Positions 29,785-40,296 of a DNA stretch of 64,000 nt are shown here, piece by piece. The DNA is taken from positions 7,462,269 through 7,526,268 of the forward strand of contig JAOWCC010000655.1 in NCBI GenBank assembly GCA_030867875.1. The letters are read 5' to 3'. Under the pieces are notes generated by a model, which saw only the letters and a list, made by a program, of their open reading frames with translations, was not told the DNA's origin and made no database searches. Positions within the stretch are counted from its first letter, which is position 1; every line of letters begins with the position of its first letter. A program made the translations under genes and the position numbers. The stretch is from Actinernus sp. WN-2022. Its lineage: Eukaryota > Cnidaria > Anthozoa > Actiniaria > Actinernidae.

Positions 29785-29988
29785 CTGGTCTGCATTTTCC
29801 GGTCTGCATTTTCCAGTCTGCATTTTCCAGTCTGCATTTTCCAGTCTGCATTTTCCAGTCTGCATTTTCCAGTCTGCATTTTCCAGTCTGCATTTTCCAG
29901 TCTGCATTTTCCAGTCTGCATTTTCCAGTCTGCATTTTCCAGTCTGCATTTTCCAGTCTGCAGTCTGCATTTTTCAGTCTGCATTTTG
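29785..29988. repeat. 14-bp tandem array (ttttccagtctgca), about 13 copies, right arm
   Basis: Perfect copies of cagtctgcattttc at 14-bp spacing, with two variant copies at the ends. Frames run open through it on both strands but are products of the repeat. The left arm (27487-27548) has only four or five units. Confidence 0.92.
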
Positions 29989-30672
29989 TACCTGCCGTTT
30001 CCCAGTCACTGGTTGAAAGAATCAGTCTCGCCGGCCGGCTAATTTCAGAGCGTTTTCTTGACTTTCTATTTTCGTTCTAAACATAGTTTGAAAAAAGCTC
30101 CAACTCGACGCGAATTTGTGCGAATTACTTCAAATTTTCACAGATTGTTCGCAATTTATATCAGCTAAAAAACCCGTGTCGGCGATTTTTTTAAATTTTT
30201 AAAAGAGAGGCGCTGAGAGCGATTCCCGCATCTATACTTGGATTCGCGTTAGCAGTTTCACGAAGACCAAAATATCTTCAGAACGGCTTCGAATTTCCAC
30301 AATCGCCGACACGGTTTAGTAAACAAGGTCTGTGAGAGTCCAGAAAAGCAAACAGATCTTAAATTCATTAAATTGCCGTGGAGTTGGAGCTCTTGGAAAC
30401 TAATTCGCTTGTTCGGAAAAGAAGTTTATTTAAAAATCGCACTTTTATCAAAATTACAAACCTTAGGTATATCGTTGGAGCCAATTTTATAGGCTTTAAA
30501 TGAGGTATAATTTATCTAAATACGACAAATATTCGAGACGCTACTTAATTCTATCCGGAACAGTACCCTGAAGGTATACGATAACCTTAAGTGTATGACG
30601 TCACGTACGCTAAAAAATGACCAGGCCTTCCTCGCCCACAGGAACGGGTTCGCGTAATGGCGGATGTAAAAT

Positions 30673-32530
30673 TCAAGATTCGGAGTTCAAAAAACAAGAC
30701 TTCCCGTCGTCGTATCGAAAAAACGGTTTGAACTGGTAATAATATAGCCACTCTACTTTACGAATATGAGAAAAAATTGATATGTCAAAATTTGATCGTA
30801 GGGGCACTTTAATTGTCTGCAATGAGCTTCGCCGCTTCGGACTGTCTGGAGCACATGCCATGAACCCATTTCGCGGAAAACCGAAGAGCCAATAGAAATC
30901 AAGTTATAATTGGGCCAAGATTCGACAACTTTCACTTGAAGTTGAATCTCCTGGCATTCACGACAGTTTGTTTTCCGACATCAAAAATATTTTTTAAGGA
31001 TGAAAACTGACCTGTATTTTAATTAGTTGCACCGAGATTCAACCACAACTTTACCAGGAACCCGAAAGCATTATCTGGAGAGAAAAGTGTGCATGCATGT
31101 TTGTGGAAGATTTGAGTTGAAAATCACTTGACTTCTTGAGTGGCCGTACTTTTCTTCGTGTTTTTAGAAGCCATGTTCTCGCTGGAAGCATCCATTTCAG
31201 CTAGGGTTCTATATCTTTGACAACTATAGATACTATTTACTAGATGTTCTTTCAATCTATCAACAGCGGGAAGAACTCGGCTACATCTGAAAGTCCAATA
31301 CAAGTTGCTTTCCCATTCATCGGCGATTTCCTGAGTGATTTCACTCACTGTGTTGGCGGCGCCGTACGCTTGCCGTTACCTTTTTGCTCGGTACAAATTA
31401 TTAATTATTTCCTTTTCTCTAGGTTCAAGTACAGTTAGGCGCCTTTCGAGTCCTGAACGATTCCTTCGAAATTATCGGATTGAGTTTCTTGTCAAGTATT
31501 ATTTTCTTTCACACGACAAACCAAGCTTTTCATTTTTACGCGACAAAAGCACCCGCTACGGCTTGCTCCAACGTTTGAACACTTTACTTCATTCATTCAT
31601 GAAAACCTTTCAGGTAAACCACGAATAAAACTTATAAACATGTGTAAGTATTAAAACTATCGGGTGGCCGGTGGACACGCATAAATCTAGCCTGAGAAAA
31701 CTAGCTGTTTTCTCAGGCTAGCATAAACCAGAAGTCAAAATCGCATCTGCTCCTGCGAGCATAGCAACGGTGTTGCATAGCAACGGAATATATCAATGGG
31801 GACAGTATGGGTTGGTAAACCCTGCTAAAAATAATTGTTTTCTAAAATACACACACACAAAAATATCTCAATTACTATTGAGAGTTCAGAGACAGTGTTA
31901 TGTGAAGTTGATTTATTATAATACTGGGAGCAGTTGTAATAGGCCTTTTGCAGGAAACAGTCATGTGCTGGTATAATACTTTGTTAATGAATGAATTGAG
32001 CTTGTGATCTTCATGGGAAAGACGTTGCCATTGATGCTGGATGGCAAGATCGACAATCGATTGGAGGTGGAAAATAGCATTTACAAACAGGTTTTGCTAA
32101 TAACACTACCGATCTCGTACAAGTGCCTTTAAATATATGAATTAAGATTTGTTTACATCTAGTACAACCATGTGATTGCATTCCCGCAAAAGGTCCATTC
32201 CATGATATATCAATTGAAGGGCTGTGTGCAAAAAGGGCGTAAGTGATTCTTTCTTTCGGGTTGCTGCTGTCGCAATGATATGTGTATCCCCATATTTTTT
32301 GTATTCCCCAATCAGTAAGCACTCATTTATCGTCGTTTTGGAAATGGGTAAGTTTTAACGTTAGGATTACGGTTTGAGTTAATTTATATTCACCCTACTC
32401 AGTACATGTTCGTTTCTTCTAATGAAGTCAACATTGCGACTGACATATAATACAGCAATCGATCAATACAAGCCTTAACTCAAATCCGAACCCAAACCAT
32501 AAAACTTACACTAACCATTGCATCTCCAAA
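30673..32530. other. Intergenic, no gene seen
   Basis: Short frames on both strands, none with domain features. Hairpin at 31683-31725. Confidence 0.45.
31683..31725. repeat. Short perfect hairpin
   Basis: ctagcctgagaaaac and gttttctcaggctag with a short loop, 15-bp arms. Confidence 0.6.
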
Positions 32531-32532
32531 CA

Positions 32533-33480
32533 GGCCCTGTTTACGTGATCCCGGTGACCTGACCGGGATTGGAAATTTTCAACCTTTCGAATTAGGTTAA
32601 CCCTGGGCTCGAAGCGTCCGGCTTACCCGGCATGGCGGGTTGACGGCGGAAGATTGACTGAAGAAAGGTCAGACCTTGGCAATGACCAACCTCGTGACCA
32701 GGGTCTTCTCGGTCAGATCTAAGATGGCGGCTACTCCGAGAGAAGACCCTGGTAAACGCTGAATCAGGTGACCAAAAATCTCCAGAAATCCTGGAGATTT
32801 TAATCACGTGATATGGGCATCCAATATGGCGGCCAAGCTAAATATGGAAATGTTAACACGTGCCTACAAACCAGGTATCCCAATCTGGAGTGAGCGAGAT
32901 GCGATTAACGGTTTTTCCACGCGGCGAACGATGAAGTGAAAACAGGTCTACTAAACAGTTCGAAATGGAGTTTACTTGGATAAAGAAACAGTGGAAGAGT
33001 ATCACAAAGCTACCAGGATGTATCTAAGCTAGAAGAGAATCCTAAAAAGCCGTTCATTTTCTGTTAGCGTTGAAGCGAAGAGATTGAGAGCACATGTTCA
33101 GATTTAACGGCTTCTCCTGGCTTTCTCATTGATGAAACTTAACAGAAAACTATCCAGTAATGCACTTCATCTATTGCTCTACCTACACAACGTGTTTTAA
33201 GGTTATTTAAAATCGTTTTATTGATAAAATTTGGGCAATCGAATCTATATACAAATTCATCTCTCTGGACTCAGTCCGTTTGGCCAATAAAAAGCATCGT
33301 TAGAACAATCCTTGTGTCATAATCGAAGAGCTAATCAGAATACGTGACAGTTCAGGGTTTACCAGGGTCTTCTCTCGGAGTAGCCGCCATCTTGGATCTG
33401 ACCGAGAAGACCCTGGTCACGAGGTTGGGCAATGACCAAACCTAGGTTGGCATCCAACCAGGGTTCATGTAAACAGGGCC
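32533..33480. mobile_element. Inverted-repeat DNA element, 0.95 kb
   Basis: Ends ggccctgtttacgtgatccc and gggttcatgtaaacagggcc are inverted. A second, inner pair (gaccagggtcttctcggtca ... tgaccgagaagaccctggtc) lies 150 bases in on each side. The middle is unique and non-coding. Confidence 0.7.
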
Positions 33481-34230
33481 ATAGGATAGGGCTCACAAGT
33501 AAACGACGAGTTTTCACTGAGTGGGAGATACAAAACAAAGGCTAAACTAAAGGGTGGGAAAAATGGCGCGAACATTTTTTTTTATCCCGCACGCAGGGTT
33601 TCAAGTGGGGGCTAAAAAACGTGGGGAGGGGGGAGGGGGCTAAACATTGCCATTGAGTTCCCCCAGCCCCTCCGGCTGCACCATCCCTGGCACGGTAGTC
33701 ATTCCTCCTTTTACCACCACCGCATTTTACCCTAGCTTGTGGGTAGCTTATGACGTCATAGTGCACAGGAGCCCATAACCCCATGTTATATAGGTGATCG
33801 CCAAAAAGGAGGAAATGAACAGGTACCATATAAGGCATTTGATTTCACTGCAGTCTTGGGAAATGAAGATTCCTCTCAGTACAGTCTTCAAGTAAGCCCT
33901 CCCCTTGTTCCCCTGAAAAATGTATTTCGAGAATTAAGAATTGATCATAGAAACGGTTAATGAGGGTTAAGTACGTTTGTAGCGATTTCTTTATTATGAC
34001 AGAAGACAAGTTGCGGGTACGTCACGCTTCCGAGACTCAAATTACATTTGTTATGGTCACAGACTTATGTCAACATATTGTGGTCGTAATGGGTATAATT
34101 TAAACATTTTCCTGTTCGGAAATTATGCCAAAAGAATAATTAGACGCGAGGAAGCACAACGCGTTTAGGGGAGACAACCTGAGATATTCTATAAAACTGC
34201 ATGTAGAGTTACATCAATCCCACGATGGCT
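33481..34230. other. Intergenic, no gene seen
   Basis: G-rich patch ggggaggggggagggggc at 33622-33642. No gene. Confidence 0.45.
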
Positions 34231-34232
34231 GA

Positions 34233-34520
34233 GTGATTCAAAAACATATCTCACCAAAATCTTCATCGACGAAATGCGAACTGGTCAATTTCACAAATAT
34301 ACGTGATTTCTTTTGTGAACTTGAAGAGCAAAAGTACATGTTTCTGATCGTTTTAAGTATTCTACTATTGTTTATACTGTTAACTTGGATTCAGGGTGTT
34401 TTGCATTATTTGCCGAATCGTGACAGCCGTGTGTTTGAATTGATCCATAAGAGATCTAAGTTTAGGCTCGAAATTCGAGAAAATAGAATAAAAGTAGAAA
34501 GAATTATTGTAAGTACATGA
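34233..34520 (+). other. Unrecognised small open frame with one hydrophobic helix
   Basis: 95 codons with a strong membrane-like stretch (MFLIVLSILLLFILLTWIQG), followed by a basic tail. A donor-like gtaagtac lies at 34510. It may be a small exon or chance; no family recognised. Confidence 0.2.
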
Positions 34521-34574
34521 AGCTGGAATTGTTTACTTTCCTTGTTCTTTTGTCGTGACCGGCAGTTGACCTGT

Positions 34575-35370
34575 TGACCAACATACATACATCCTTTATT
34601 TGTTAAAGCAGGTTAAAGACAGGCAGCTATAAGCTGATGTGGACCTGCATTAAATACAATAATAAAATGAAAGAAAATATATTATAAATACGTGAAATCA
34701 CAATGTTATACTAATATGCTCTAAAGCTAAAAATACGTACCAAATCTAATTAAAATCTAACAAGTACTAAGTATAAAATCACTATTTATCCCAATGTATC
34801 TTAATTTATACTAGTTATATACTAGAATTGTGCTGGAACACAGTCCTTATGTCAGTGAAACCAGTGATTTCCCAAACACACAGGTGGAAGGAATAAAAGG
34901 AGCATTTCGCGCTATCTATTTCAAGCTGGCTTCCCAGACAAAAAGACCGCGCTCCAGTAAATTATTAACTACTAAGTCTAATTGTAATGTAACAATAGTA
35001 AAATGCACTGTCCTTACTAGTAATTAGGCAAGACTCTTTATTAAAGTCTAGATTACCAAGTATTTCCTTATTCTTTTTCAATGCTAATTTGAAATGACTT
35101 ATTCTAGTCAACTGTTTCAGCGAATTAGGCAATATGTTCCAAGCTACAGGGCCTCTGAAACTCGGCGAGTTTCTCGCTATTCGGTAAGTTATACCTGGGT
35201 ATTGAGAAAACTTCAGATCTTCTAAAATTACAAAGGCATCTAGTGTTCTTAGCGAAAAGCCTAACAATAGCTTATGCAAATCTATTTTATCTTGAGGTGA
35301 TGTAGTGTTAGTGAAACTAACTGAACGCGGAGAAGAGGAAATGGTCAATTTCTAATCTCTTTGAACTGTT
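34575..35370 (-). pseudogene. CR1/L2-like LINE 3' end
   Basis: A frame at 35348-34965 holds ARNSPSFRGPVAWNILPNSL, the conserved SFRG...WN.LP motif at the end of such RT proteins, then FKLALKKNKEIL. On the - strand the 3' UTR ends near 34580 with AATAAAGGATGTATGTATGT, a short microsatellite tail. 5'-truncated. Confidence 0.65.
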
Positions 35371-35386
35371 TAAAGTATAACTTTTA

Positions 35387-35656
35387 GTGAAACGGTTTAG
35401 CGTGACAACCCAATTAGTGGGCTACCTGCGGAATTGGTCAAAATACGTTTTAATGATCTGCCCTTGTTTTGCTGCTCTACGTGCGACAATGCTTACCTCT
35501 GTTATGCAGAATGCCGGTAACGCCTGGTCATCACTTAATTTATCTAAAAGAGTAGACGTTTTACTGAACGGTTTATCAATTTTGAATTTTGAAGCTAATG
35601 CTGTTATTTTTATTGCCGTATATATGGACTCTCATAAGCCAATATGGACGTTTTAA
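35387..35656 (+). pseudogene. Possible LINE RT C-terminal piece, plus strand
   Basis: The frame reads ICPCFAALRATMLTSVM then LSKRVDVLLNGLSILNFEAN, which resembles the HxLLxCPxF...R..ML C-terminal region of LINE or DUF1891-like proteins. The expected His is not seen. The LINE tail at 34575-35370 on the other strand ends next to it. Confidence 0.35.
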
Positions 35657-35659
35657 TTG

Positions 35660-36439
35660 AGAGATGTAACTTGTCATTTCAGTATTTATTTATTTATTTA
35701 TTTTCCTTTCTCGTTGTGTTTGTTCTGTGCTTCTTCATGATCAAAATTGTAGTAATTAATTCACGTGAGTCCCACGATGAGCTTAGAGCTTTTGGGGCAA
35801 ATGTGAAGCCCAAATATTGTTTAAATTAAAAAAATACGTAAGACAGTTTTGATTCTGGCTGGCAGGCTTTTTGCGGGCCAAAATAGATAGTTGAAGACAG
35901 AACTGAATTAGAATGATTCAGCTTTAAGGATATATCTTTTTTTGTTGAGAAATATATATACCAGAGGAGATAGAACCATCTGAAATTGGCCCTAATTTCA
36001 TCTTGACCACGAGTACACGATGGTAGTGTATTCAACGGGTCCGTACGCAGACCAAAAATAGGAATTTTAAAATAATTTTTAATCCCTAAGATAGGGGAAA
36101 GAATGGCAAATTCAGTACCGGAATAAAATTAATGGAAGAATTGCCGTTATTGCGCACGAGCTTGCTCAAAATGCACAATATTTCCACATTTCCAATGACG
36201 CCCCGTATTTTGAACTTATCAATTAAAAAAAAAAAAAATTGAAAGCAGTGAAACTTTTTTCACTTCTGTTGTACGATTCTATATATTTAGTAGCGTTACG
36301 GAATGTCACAAGTGGGTAGTAATTAATGCAGTATGTTGTTATGTTATATAAACAAGTTATATAATCCCGTTGGGATAATGTTGAGGGTGTATAAAGAGGA
36401 GTGATTAATATGTAAGAATCATTCGAAGGCGTTTCTCTA
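35660..36439. other. Intergenic, no gene seen
   Basis: A 61-codon frame at 35644-35829 has a hydrophobic stretch (FLVVFVLCFFMIKIVVI) encoded partly by a ttta repeat; judged chance. A 13-base A run at 36225. Confidence 0.4.
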
Positions 36440-36785
36440 CCTTGATACCTAAATTTATGATGTCGGACACAGAACTGGTAAGCGAAACCGAAACTCCCGT
36501 GTCTCCTCAAAGAGCAACTGCATGGTTCTTCGAATTTGGAAGCTTTGCTGGCTGGACAGTTCCTGAAGAATACAGAGTCTGATGAGCTGGCCGAAGATTT
36601 TAGTGCTGGAAAGAAGCTACGTCGTGTCGCAGAAAAGAGAGCCATGTGCGAGGATCAGAGGGAATAAACAGTACAGGAATGTCTCTCTCCGCGGTGTCAA
36701 CCCTTTCGCTACACCACGAGTCTTCAGGCAAAGGACAAGTGTTCAGCCGCGGGAAGCTTTGACACTTGGCAAATTTTGCAGCATG
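36440..36785 (+). pseudogene. Older degenerate coding-like sequence interrupted by the BEL/Pao element (left part)
   Basis: A short open stretch starts near 36460 (MSDTELVSETETPVSPQRA) and breaks at stops, with further coding-like pieces in other frames (LAEDFSAGKKLRRVAEKRA). It continues across the insertion into 43237-43390. It could be the Gag region of the DIRS-like element whose RT lies at 44630-46285, as both are on the + strand and in the right order; that is inference. Confidence 0.35.
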
Positions 36786-37279
36786 TGTCGCGGAATTCTC
36801 CACTGCGTTAAGAAGAATCTCCGCTCGCGCTGGTTCAATAACACTGGGACTGTATCTTTCTCACTTTTTCTTTATTCGTCGATCACAACCTTACACATTC
36901 GTTCGCTCTAACCATCTGCCTTAACATTACAATGATATCCTTCTTATTCAAACTGCGGAAACACATACTTTGTCCTAGACCTTTAGCAATGCTTGCAATG
37001 CTTATTTAGTATATGGCTAAACAAATGTCTTATTTGTCTTTCTAGATTTACCACGCTTACTATGAGGGTTATTGATTTCATGATCATGTCATGGCGTCTC
37101 AGCGACTACATTCCGGTGTTTACAACCCGGATTAATCTAATTAAATGTGTTTAACCCCGCACGCGATCAACTATCTTATACGTCACATGAAGCTCCAATT
37201 ATGCCTCGACAGAACTACTCAGTTTACAACTTGAATGATTATCAATAAACTAGAATTATGTCAACTAGTTTTCTCAACA
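36786..37279 (-). repeat. BEL/Pao 3' LTR
   Basis: 494 bp, begins tgtcgcgg and ends ctcaaca on the + strand. It matches 42738-43231 along its whole length by eye. The polypurine tract adjoins its inner edge. Confidence 0.92.
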
Positions 37280-37293
37280 CACTCCCCCCCTTG
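37280..37293 (-). other. BEL/Pao polypurine tract
   Basis: The - strand reads AAGGGGGGGAGTG directly against the inner edge of the 3' LTR, the normal plus-strand priming site. Confidence 0.7.
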
Positions 37294-37299
37294 ACTCGC

Positions 37300-40296
37300 C
37301 TAAGAGTCAAGCATTATTTTAGATTTACATCTAGAATTAAGAGCTGCGTTTCTGCGAGGAGCATTTCTTGTGGGATTTACAGCAACTTGATTGCGTGCGT
37401 TTCTTACCCGTGTTTCTTCCGTCACGCTGCTGATTTCTATCGGGTACAGCTTTTGAACTGGCCTCGATAGGTGAGTCGGTTTCCCCTTTGAAATTACTCT
37501 GACCTTAGCTCCTCTGATTACACTGTCTTTCCCTTTTACAAGGCTCTCCACTACTCCCATTTTCCACTTACCTCGTTTTGTTCCTTCCTCGTGTACTACG
37601 ACAACATCTCCCACCTTCACAGTTTTGTCTTGAGTTCTTACCTTACAACGATGAAACTCTCGAAGGTTTGTCAAATACTCCCTTCTCCACCTGTTCCAGA
37701 AATGACTTAACCTGGTGCTAAGATATCTAAATCTTGCATTACAAGTTTCCTGACTCATCACGTCGTCTGGTTCTACGATCTCATCTGGCAAGGCTCTGAT
37801 TCTTCTTCCGTAGATTAAGTGGAATGGCGTTAACACTTCTTCGCCTATCTCGTTGTATTCATATGTTAACGGCCTGGAGTTAAGTGTGCATTCTACTTCT
37901 ACGAGCAGAGTTAATAATTCCTCGTAAGATAACCTGGCGTTACCTAATGTCTTCCGCAGACACTCCTTTACACTTCCGACCATCCTCTCGAAAAATCCAC
38001 CCCACCAGGGTGCCCTTTCGAGGTTGAACTTCCACTCTACTCTCATGTGCTCTAAATCCGCTCTAACTTCTGGGTGATTAAATAAGTCATTTAAGGCCTT
38101 CTCTGTTGCCTGGAATGTCTTCGCGTTGTCTGATACAATTAGCGCAGGCGTGCCACATCTAGCAGCGAATCTCCTCAAACAACGCCTAAACGCCGCAGCA
38201 GACATATCTTCTACTAACTCTAAGTGCACAGCTCTAGTCACGCAACATGAAAACAGTGCCACGTACACTTTCTCCATTTCTCCTGACTTACCTTTCACGT
38301 ATAGAGGTCCCGCAAAATCAACACCCACCCTTGAAAATGGTGGCGCTTCTTTGACTCTAAACTCCGGCAGTGCAGCCGTTGGTGGTGTGCTGTAGGCCTT
38401 CCCAATTAGCTTCTTACAGGTAACGCACTCGCCGAGGATCCTTTTTACCACCTGTCTGCCTCTAGGAACCCAGTACTTTGACCTTAACTCAGCTAACGTG
38501 GCCCTTATACCACTGTGGTGTACTCTCTGGTGACTTTCTTCTATGATTAACCTTGTCAGCTTGTGCTGTCTTGGCAAAACTACAGGTCTTCTTGCATCAA
38601 ATTCTAGATCTGAATTAATTAATCTACCAACGCACCTCAAAATTCCTCCATTTTCTATTATGCCAAGTTCACTTACCAGCTGTTTGAAGTTGGTTTGTTT
38701 CTTCAGATCCTCTTGCGCAGACTTAATCCATTCCATTTCGGCATTGTTTAGCTCGGTTATTTCCAACATACCTGTTCGCTTCGTTCCTTGTCCCAAGCCT
38801 GCCTTCAAATTGTCAACAAATCGTCTCACCCAAGCTGTCACCGATACAAGCCTTTGCAATTTACTGTACTTACTTATGTCAACCACAGCGTCGATGCCTG
38901 TTGCCTGTTTGGTTTCTACCAGCATTGCCGCTGCGGGCTTCTTTTCTTCTTCGTAACTCTCGGGGGTTTGAAAGGTCTCTGCTCTCTTCGGCCACTCGCC
39001 TGGTTGCCCTGACAACCACTGTGGGCCACGCCACCAAAGCTCATCTTCCTTCAGCTTTGACGCGAGCACTCCTCTGGAACCAAGATCTGCCGGATTCTCT
39101 CCAGTCGAGCAATGTGCCCATTGTTCCTTGCTGGTTAACTTGAGAATCTCGTTTACTCTATGGCGCACAAATTGTTTCCATTCGCCCTTGTTTTCTATCC
39201 AACTGAGCGCTGTTTTGCTGTCCAGCCAAAACCTCACGCCATCCACTTTCACCCGTGCCTGTAACGCGTTACGCACCGTGTTCATGAGCTGGGCCAGTAT
39301 TCTCGCTGACATCAACTCCAACCGCGGGATTGAAAGTTCTTTCAAAGGTGCCACTCTCGTTTTGCTTGCTACTAATCTGGCATGGGCTTCCCCGTCTGGT
39401 GTGCGATACACAAGGTAAATCACGGCGCAATACGCTTTTTTACTGGCATCGCCAAACCCATGCAAATAACATTCTGTCACGCTCTCTTCACTTGTCTCGT
39501 ATAGACATCTACTGAGCTGGATTTCCTCAGTTTGCAACAAATCTTGGACCCACCTATCCCATTTACCTTTGATTTCTCTTGTTAGCTCTTCGTCCCAATC
39601 TAATTTGCTACTACAAATTTCTTGGAAAAGGATTTTCATACTTACAGTTACCGGACTGATTATTCCTAATGGGTCAAATAGACTGGCCAGGACGCTTAAT
39701 ACATTGCGTTTGGTTGCTTCTAATGCTGCTGCTTTGTCAGCGACATGTACAAGACTGAAGTGGACAGTGTCTGCCTCGCAATTCCAGGCCAAACCCAACA
39801 CCTTTTCCCATTTGGATCTGCTTTGCGGTTCTAATTTTGACTTCGCATATGTCTCCTCGTCGTCAAGTCTACTCACCTTTTCCTGCTCTATCACGCTCGT
39901 CTCACTCAACCCGATTTTCTCTCTTAACTCTGGGTCGTTTGTCTTCCATTTACGCAATTTAAAGCCGCCGCTTGCCATTCTGACCTTTGCCTTGTTGTAC
40001 AGAGCGTACGCTTTGCTGGTTGTACTATCCCCTGATACCAGATCGTCTACATAAAATCCTTCCAACATTCGGCTTACAAATTCAGGATCTTCCTCGGCAA
40101 AGGTATCTAAGTGGTGTCTTATCGTCGCATTTAGCAGGAACGGTGAAGCATTCAACCCAAAGACAACACGACAAAACCGATACACAACGGCACTTTGGTT
40201 GTTTGTATGTACGTCATCAACCCACAAAAACCTCAGACAGTCGCGATCTTTCTTGTCTACCGCTATGTTCAAAAAAGGCCTTTTCAATGTCTCCAA
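37300..40296 (-). CDS. BEL/Pao RT-RNase H-integrase (3' part of polyprotein)
   Basis: Open to 998 codons; the true reading enters at the frameshift near 40275, so the first residues (METLKRP) are out-of-frame lead. RT motifs come next, with FYVDDLVSGD as the catalytic box, at about 83-92. RNase H lies around 290-400 (HGFGDASKKAYCAVIYL). The integrase has its HHCC zinc finger (ESHQRVHHSGI...CVTCKKL, about 590-640) and a DDE core (VGVDFAGPL, IVSDNAKTF, WWGGFFERMVGSVKECL). A DUF5641-like C-terminal domain (VGDVVVVHEEG) and a basic tail end 21 bases from the 3' LTR. Apart from the frameshift, no stops or missing catalytic residues were seen. Confidence 0.92.
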   Translation of the reverse strand: METLKRPFLNIAVDKKDRDCLRFLWVDDVHTNNQSAVVYRFCRVVFGLNASPFLLNATIRHHLDTFAEEDPEFVSRMLEGFYVDDLVSGDSTTSKAYALYNKAKVRMASGGFKLRKWKTNDPELREKIGLSETSVIEQEKVSRLDDEETYAKSKLEPQSRSKWEKVLGLAWNCEADTVHFSLVHVADKAAALEATKRNVLSVLASLFDPLGIISPVTVSMKILFQEICSSKLDWDEELTREIKGKWDRWVQDLLQTEEIQLSRCLYETSEESVTECYLHGFGDASKKAYCAVIYLVYRTPDGEAHARLVASKTRVAPLKELSIPRLELMSARILAQLMNTVRNALQARVKVDGVRFWLDSKTALSWIENKGEWKQFVRHRVNEILKLTSKEQWAHCSTGENPADLGSRGVLASKLKEDELWWRGPQWLSGQPGEWPKRAETFQTPESYEEEKKPAAAMLVETKQATGIDAVVDISKYSKLQRLVSVTAWVRRFVDNLKAGLGQGTKRTGMLEITELNNAEMEWIKSAQEDLKKQTNFKQLVSELGIIENGGILRCVGRLINSDLEFDARRPVVLPRQHKLTRLIIEESHQRVHHSGIRATLAELRSKYWVPRGRQVVKRILGECVTCKKLIGKAYSTPPTAALPEFRVKEAPPFSRVGVDFAGPLYVKGKSGEMEKVYVALFSCCVTRAVHLELVEDMSAAAFRRCLRRFAARCGTPALIVSDNAKTFQATEKALNDLFNHPEVRADLEHMRVEWKFNLERAPWWGGFFERMVGSVKECLRKTLGNARLSYEELLTLLVEVECTLNSRPLTYEYNEIGEEVLTPFHLIYGRRIRALPDEIVEPDDVMSQETCNARFRYLSTRLSHFWNRWRREYLTNLREFHRCKVRTQDKTVKVGDVVVVHEEGTKRGKWKMGVVESLVKGKDSVIRGAKVRVISKGKPTHLSRPVQKLYPIEISSVTEETRVRNARNQVAVNPTRNAPRRNAALNSRCKSKIMLDS

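Larger units (their letters stand above)
26118..30672. repeat. Large broken inverted duplication
   Basis: Left-arm blocks 26118-26215 and 27468-27890 are reverse complements of right-arm blocks 30583-30672 and 29437-30005, in mirror order. The sequence between the blocks in each arm no longer matches. The centre (27900-29430) holds a G/C-run MITE and no clear gene. Confidence 0.75.

Noticed and set aside
29597..30080. Repetitive open frames (QTGKCRLENADWK on one strand, FSSLHFPVCIFQS on the other)
   Set aside because: Products of the 14-bp tandem array; both strands open for the same reason.
40217..40296. Programmed frameshift between BEL/Pao frames
   Set aside because: The family normally uses a single frame, and the shift lies within RT at a homopolymer, not at a Gag-Pol boundary; a one-base indel explains it better.
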